DNA from: CAYXPG01 sp964564845 | GTDB lineage: Bacteria > Planctomycetota > Phycisphaerae > Sedimentisphaerales > Anaerobacaceae | Assembly (NCBI GenBank): GCA_964564845.1 | Contig: CAZMCN010000094.1 | Span: forward strand, 1 to 8,682 | Length of the DNA stretch: 8,682 bases | Reading direction: 5' to 3' | Part shown: in pieces, positions 5,831 through 8,682 of the stretch | Position numbering within the stretch: the first letter of the stretch is position 1 | Layout: every line of letters starts with the position of its first letter | Program-made: the position numbers and the translations under genes | The notes under the pieces: generated by a model | Databases searched by the model: none | What the model was told of the DNA's origin: nothing | Seen by the model: the letters and a program-made list of their open reading frames with translations, nothing else

Positions 5831-6100
5831 ATGAGGAGCTGGAGAAGCAAGTTCATATTTTTGCTGATAGTTTATTTTGCTGGATTTGCAACCGCAATTT
5901 ATTGCCTTGCGCCCACACCTGAGGGTCAAAACCTGCGGTCAGGAGAAAAAAGCTTTATGAATTCAGTGGTAAAATCGGATGATTTTGCACAATCTTTTAA
6001 TTGTGGGCTGCACAAATGTATCGATTTCGGCAGGGATGCGGCCCGGCGGGCGGGTAGATTTATAAAGCAAAAATTAAATGAAAGGGAAGCTGACGGCTGA
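5831..6100 (+). CDS. Small single-pass membrane protein, function unknown
   Basis: 89 residues. Start ATG 5831, preceded by a strong Shine-Dalgarno GAGGAGG (5814-5820); the frame runs further upstream but without another such site. The N-terminus MRSWRSK is basic, followed by one hydrophobic segment FIFLLIVYFAGFATAIYCLA (about 8-27), so the protein is probably anchored with its N-terminus inside, or it has an uncleaved signal. The remainder (about 60 residues) is polar, with two cysteines (FNCGLHKC) and a basic C-terminal helix RDAARRAGRFIKQKLNERE. I do not recognise the family. It has a good promoter and ribosome binding site of its own and no co-transcribed neighbour, which argues for a real gene. 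Confidence 0.7.
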   Translation: MRSWRSKFIFLLIVYFAGFATAIYCLAPTPEGQNLRSGEKSFMNSVVKSDDFAQSFNCGLHKCIDFGRDAARRAGRFIKQKLNEREADG

Positions 6101-6189
6101 AGAAAATGATTCTGCCGTCTTAAATTAGGGACTCATAATCGCTAACGTATATATTTGGAACTTTGGGGGGGCGTTTATGCAACACCGCC

Positions 6190-6216
6190 GGCCGTGGGAC
6201 ACTCATGCCCACGGCC
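6190..6216. repeat. Perfect 9-bp GC-rich hairpin (REP- or terminator-like)
   Basis: GGCCGTGGG (6190-6198) and CCCACGGCC (6208-6216) pair perfectly around a 9-nt loop. There is no T-run directly after it on either strand, so it is a poor intrinsic terminator by itself. It lies 90 bp beyond the small membrane protein gene and could stop or stabilise that transcript, or be a dispersed extragenic palindrome. The preceding 6101-6189 has no gene I can support; it includes a run of seven G ending near 6171. Confidence 0.55.
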
Positions 6217-6228
6217 ATTCCTTTGCGC

Positions 6229-6275
6229 AAAAAAAATATCCCCCAAAAGATAAAAACCCGATTGTATTATGGGGG
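6229..6275 (-). terminator. Intrinsic terminator of the DUF434 gene
   Basis: On the minus strand CCCCCA (6275-6270), just before the stop codon, can pair with TGGGGG (6245-6240). ATA and a run of T follow (the plus-strand A-run at about 6229-6236). The stem overlaps the end of the coding region. The loop is long (about 24 nt), so the call is moderate. Confidence 0.5.
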
Positions 6276-6992
6276 CCCTGATAAATCTACCAGCCAGGCG
6301 GCAGGCAGTTTCTTCTCTATAATAGCCCCGGCCAGATTGACCCAGCTTTTGCAGTTATCGAGTATAACGCTGTCACTGCTGGCCACAACCAATTCAGTAT
6401 TTATCAATTTGGCGTCCGGGCTGGTCAAAAGCTTAATCTCCCAGTCCCAGCTATTTTTCCGGGCCAGCTCACCGATTAAGGTTTTTAGTCGTCCGCTGTT
6501 TGAAACAGGACTGTCCAGCAGCCACAGGGCACTGACTACACCTATTTCATTCAGGAATCCACCAATAAGTTCTACAGCCGGTATTGTTTCGGTAACCTTA
6601 CGGTACGTTCCGTGTATGCTCGCCAAATCTCGAAAGCAGCCGTCTCTGCCCTTAAAGATAACCGCTCCGCTCATTGCCGCTTCGACGGTTATCAGGACAT
6701 TATAGCCATCGACAGCAAGGCCCTTGCCTGTAAGGTCGGCGATTTTTACCTGTGATTGCTTTCGAGATGTTAACTGCTTATCTGAGCAGGCACTTCGCAT
6801 AATGGCCAGTCTTTGCCTTTGGGTCAGTGAGAACCTGTCGCCGGCCAACTTAAGAGCGCTTTTCTCGGCATACCCTTTTGTCAACAGCAGCGAAAAATCG
6901 GCGAGGGCAGAGGTTAAATCTACGATTGCAACGGGGGCAAATAATTTTGCATCCGCCGGATGCGGGCCTCTATGGGTTCGCTTGTCAGGCAT
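6267..6992 (-). CDS. DUF434-family protein with NYN/PIN-like C-terminal motifs
   Basis: 241 residues. The N-terminal part (about 7-70) is the DUF434 signature: RGPHPADAKLF, then LLLTKGYAEKSALKLAGDRF and LTQRQRLAIMRSACS. The C-terminal part begins with GLAVDGYNVLITVEAA (91-106), DGCFRDLASIHGTYRKV (117-133), WLLDSPVSNSG (157-167) and LVVASSDSVILD (201-212). The V-D-G-Y-N-V motif plus later Asp160, Asp207 and Asp212 resemble the acidic site of NYN/PIN-type nucleases such as YacP/Rae1. A nuclease role is my inference; the family is uncharacterised as far as I know. The ATG at 6990-6992 has no clear Shine-Dalgarno, but the sequence from RGPHP onward fixes the start to within a few residues. It is divergent from an RNase Z-like gene. 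Confidence 0.85.
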   Translation of the reverse strand: MPDKRTHRGPHPADAKLFAPVAIVDLTSALADFSLLLTKGYAEKSALKLAGDRFSLTQRQRLAIMRSACSDKQLTSRKQSQVKIADLTGKGLAVDGYNVLITVEAAMSGAVIFKGRDGCFRDLASIHGTYRKVTETIPAVELIGGFLNEIGVVSALWLLDSPVSNSGRLKTLIGELARKNSWDWEIKLLTSPDAKLINTELVVASSDSVILDNCKSWVNLAGAIIEKKLPAAWLVDLSGPP

Positions 6993-6997
6993 TTTTC

Positions 6998-7084
6998 ATT
7001 GACTATTTACTATTTACTATTTACTATTAGCTCTAACGTCCGTTTTGTTTTTCAATAGTTGATTTTCAATAGTAAATAGTCAAT
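6998..7084. repeat. 17-bp inverted repeat with heptamer tandem repeat between divergent genes
   Basis: The 17-bp arm at 6998-7014 is perfectly inverted at 7068-7084. The left arm continues as three full copies of the heptamer CTATTTA (7003-7023) plus a partial one. A further partial arm (CAATAGTTGATT) lies at 7053-7064. The structure fills the space between the DUF434 start (6992) and the hydrolase start (7103), so it must overlap both promoters. It may be a dispersed intergenic repeat or a regulatory site. Confidence 0.8.
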
Positions 7085-7090
7085 TGTCAA

Positions 7091-7096
7091 TATAAA
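7091..7096 (+). promoter_or_regulatory. Possible -10 element for a leaderless hydrolase transcript
   Basis: TATAAA ends 7 bp before the ATG at 7103, so transcription from it would begin at or next to the start codon. No Shine-Dalgarno precedes this ATG, which fits a leaderless mRNA. No convincing -35 hexamer lies 16-18 bp upstream, where the inverted repeat arm is. Confidence 0.3.
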
Positions 7097-7102
7097 TTAC
7101 AA

Positions 7103-7948
7103 ATGCCCAGTCACAATTTAGCCCATATCAAGATAGACGATTTGGAAATCATCGGCTATTCGGTCGCAGGTGAAGAGACCGTGGTTGCGATACCGCAGCT
7201 GGATGTTTGTTTTGATATCGGTAAAGCCCCCGACCAGGTTATTCCCATAAACAATATTCTGCTTACACACGGCCATATGGACCACGCAGCCGGTTTCGCA
7301 TATTATCTGTCGCACCGGAATTTCTGCGGCCAGTCGCCGGGAACAATAGTGGCTCCGGAAAGCATGCTGGGCCCAATAAGGCAAATAATAAATGCCTGGG
7401 GCCGACTGGACGGCAACGAAGTACCTGCCAATCTGGTCGGCGTAAGGCCGGCAGATGAATATCAAATAAAACCGAATCTATTTGCAAGGGTATTCCCGAC
7501 AAAACACAGCAGTGACTCTGTTGGTTATTGCATAATCGAAAAACGAAAAAAACTAAAGCCCGAGTATCTCGGTCTTGCAAGTTCCCAAATCGTTGAATTA
7601 AAAAAACAGGGCGTCGAAATCGATTGCCCCCTTGAGATTCCGATTGTTACCTATCTGGGCGATACGCAGTATGTCGATTTTTCGCAATTGAAGTATATCG
7701 CTGAGAGCAGGATTTTAATCGTCGAATGTACTTTCTATGAGGCAGAGCACTCCGAAAGGGCACAGGCCGGCAGACATATGCACATTGATGAATTTGCAGC
7801 TCTGCTCGAAAAACTGCAGAACGAGCACATTATCATCACACATACAACACAGCGAACGCCTATGCGGGAAATTCGCAGGATATTAAGGGAAGCGCTTCCC
7901 CAGGAAAAGCACAAAAAAATCACTCTGCTTATGTCCGAAAGACGATGA
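7103..7948 (+). CDS. Metallo-beta-lactamase-fold hydrolase, RNase Z-like
   Basis: 281 residues, start ATG 7103. The metal site is complete: LLTHGHMDHAAG (53-64; His56, His58, Asp60, His61), His135 in PTKHSSDSVGY (132-142), Asp187 in TYLGDTQY (183-190) and His247 in IITHTTQRT (244-252). ILIVECTFYEAEHSERA (204-220) followed by GRHMHIDE (223-230) matches the ECTF and His motif region of tRNase Z proteins, which cleave the 3' trailer of tRNA precursors. The tRNA-Arg gene in this window lacks encoded CCA, so such an enzyme would have substrates here. The protein is a little shorter than typical RNase Z (about 300-310) and has no clear exosite arm, so another substrate is possible. The divergent neighbour is the DUF434 gene; the intergenic repeat lies between. 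Confidence 0.85.
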   Translation: MPSHNLAHIKIDDLEIIGYSVAGEETVVAIPQLDVCFDIGKAPDQVIPINNILLTHGHMDHAAGFAYYLSHRNFCGQSPGTIVAPESMLGPIRQIINAWGRLDGNEVPANLVGVRPADEYQIKPNLFARVFPTKHSSDSVGYCIIEKRKKLKPEYLGLASSQIVELKKQGVEIDCPLEIPIVTYLGDTQYVDFSQLKYIAESRILIVECTFYEAEHSERAQAGRHMHIDEFAALLEKLQNEHIIITHTTQRTPMREIRRILREALPQEKHKKITLLMSERR

Positions 7949-7952
7949 GGAA

Positions 7953-7980
7953 CCCCAAACGCGATAGTTCGCATTTGGGG
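7953..7980. terminator. Hairpin between convergent genes, probable terminator
   Basis: CCCCAAA (7953-7959) pairs with TTTGGGG (7974-7980); after one C/A mismatch the stem continues with GCG/CGC around the loop ATAGTT. It begins 4 bp after the hydrolase stop and lies 12 bp from the glycosyltransferase stop, so it can serve both. GGAACCCC occurs on both sides (7949-7956 and 7979-7986). No direct T-run follows, so termination strength is uncertain. Confidence 0.6.
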
Positions 7981-7992
7981 AACCCCGATACC

Positions 7993-8682
7993 TTACTTTT
8001 CTTTTTGAGCTTCCCTGCGGAATATTTCCTCATATACTTTTTCATAGTTCGAAACCATACAGTCGATGGTAAAGTTTTCCTCTACATGCCGGCGGCACTT
8101 TCTGCGGTCAATCTTATCAATTTTACCGATGGCCTCTACCGCTTCTTCTACATTATTGACCAGGAAACCTGTCTGGCCGTTAACAAGAACTTCGCGAGAT
8201 GAGCCTAAATCCATTGCAATCACCGGCACTCCTGCAGCCATTGATTCAGCCAGCACCAGGCCAAATCGTTCGGGAATAGTGTGAAGATGAAGAACCGCAT
8301 AAGATTCTTTAAAAAGAGCGTCCCGCTGTACCGGATTAACCGGTCCAATGAATTTTATGGAGGTATTGTTGATGTGTGGCTTTACCATATTATCGAAGTA
8401 GTCCTTGTCCTGAATTATCCCGGCTATTATCAGGTCTTTGCCGCATTTTTTTGCAGCCTCAATAGCCAAATGTGTCCCCTTGTCGAGATGTATTCGCCCG
8501 AGAAAGACGAGTTTATCGCCGGCAACTTCGCGAAATGTTATGTTGGACAAGTCGATGCCATTGTAAACGGTAGCAAGATATGGCAAATCCTTATCTCTGT
8601 CGGAATCGCTGATAGAAACATAGTAAGTGTCTTTGTGGTCGTGGTAAACCCGCAGTATATCAGGCTCGGAAAAGCCGTGAAT
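7993..8682 (-). CDS. Glycosyltransferase, GT4 family (N-terminal half beyond window)
   Basis: 229 residues up to the stop at 7993; the frame stays open to the window edge, so the start lies outside. The visible part is the C-terminal, nucleotide-sugar-binding Rossmann domain of a GT-B enzyme: TVYNGIDL (38-45), KLVFLGRIHLDKGTHLAIEA (57-76), IKFIGPVNPVQRDALFKE (109-126) and PERFGLVLAESMAAGVPVIA (137-156). The last carries the E-x7-E pair Glu138/Glu146 that contacts the donor sugar, followed by GSSREVLVNGQTGFLV (160-175). It likely adds a sugar from a nucleotide donor to a lipid-linked glycan, lipopolysaccharide or exopolysaccharide at the inner face of the membrane. It is convergent with the hydrolase gene. 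Donor and acceptor cannot be told. Confidence 0.92.
   Translation of the reverse strand: MHGFSEPDILRVYHDHKDTYYVSISDSDRDKDLPYLATVYNGIDLSNITFREVAGDKLVFLGRIHLDKGTHLAIEAAKKCGKDLIIAGIIQDKDYFDNMVKPHINNTSIKFIGPVNPVQRDALFKESYAVLHLHTIPERFGLVLAESMAAGVPVIAMDLGSSREVLVNGQTGFLVNNVEEAVEAIGKIDKIDRRKCRRHVEENFTIDCMVSNYEKVYEEIFRREAQKEK

Noticed and set aside
6163..6705. Open frame of about 180 codons on the plus strand
   Set aside because: It lies almost wholly opposite the DUF434 gene, whose protein shows clear family motifs; this frame has no recognisable domain or ribosome site.
1..8682. CRISPR array, transposase or integrase
   Set aside because: No regularly spaced repeats of 24-40 bp and no transposase or recombinase motifs were seen on either strand.

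Overview
The window looks like a stretch of bacterial chromosome. The best guess for the host is a planctomycete, perhaps Phycisphaerae-like. This rests on gene content (a short two-domain sigma factor, a helix-turn-helix/receiver protein, a DUF434 protein, Myb/SANT-like repeats) and on loosely packed, mostly monocistronic genes in both directions. It is an inference; no rRNA or other marker gene is present.

Layout. 1-1574 (-): a NodU/CmcH-type carbamoyltransferase whose C-terminus lies outside the window. 1575-2804: an odd accessory islet. It begins with the 3' half of a tRNA-Arg(CCT), followed by an 8-bp inverted repeat. A gene of four tandem Myb/SANT (GcrA-like) DNA-binding repeats comes next, broken by one extra base, and then a compact series of stem-loops ending in a T-run, which is a candidate structured RNA. 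A 21-22 nt direct repeat brackets the gene and the RNA. An intact tRNA-Arg(CCT) sits at 2805-2878 in the same orientation as the half tRNA. 2939-3645 (+): a sigma-70 family factor with its own TTGCAA/TATAAT promoter. 3654-3693: a terminator shared with the convergent gene 3722-4300 (-), a helix-turn-helix plus receiver protein that lacks the phosphorylatable aspartate. 4598-5728 (+): a DegT/DnrJ/EryC1 aminotransferase. 5831-6100 (+): a small single-pass membrane protein with a strong promoter of its own. 6267-6992 (-): a DUF434 protein with NYN/PIN-like acidic motifs, divergent from 7103-7948 (+), an RNase Z-like metallo-beta-lactamase-fold hydrolase. The space between them holds a heptamer tandem repeat inside a 17-bp inverted repeat. 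7993-8682 (-): the C-terminal half of a GT4 glycosyltransferase.

How the genes fit together. The carbamoyltransferase, sugar-type aminotransferase and glycosyltransferase all suit cell-surface polysaccharide or glycoconjugate synthesis, but they are not in one operon. The sigma factor and HTH/receiver protein are regulatory. The DUF434 and RNase Z-like proteins may both act on RNA. The least explained part is 1640-2800, which has the marks of a decayed element inserted at a tRNA gene.
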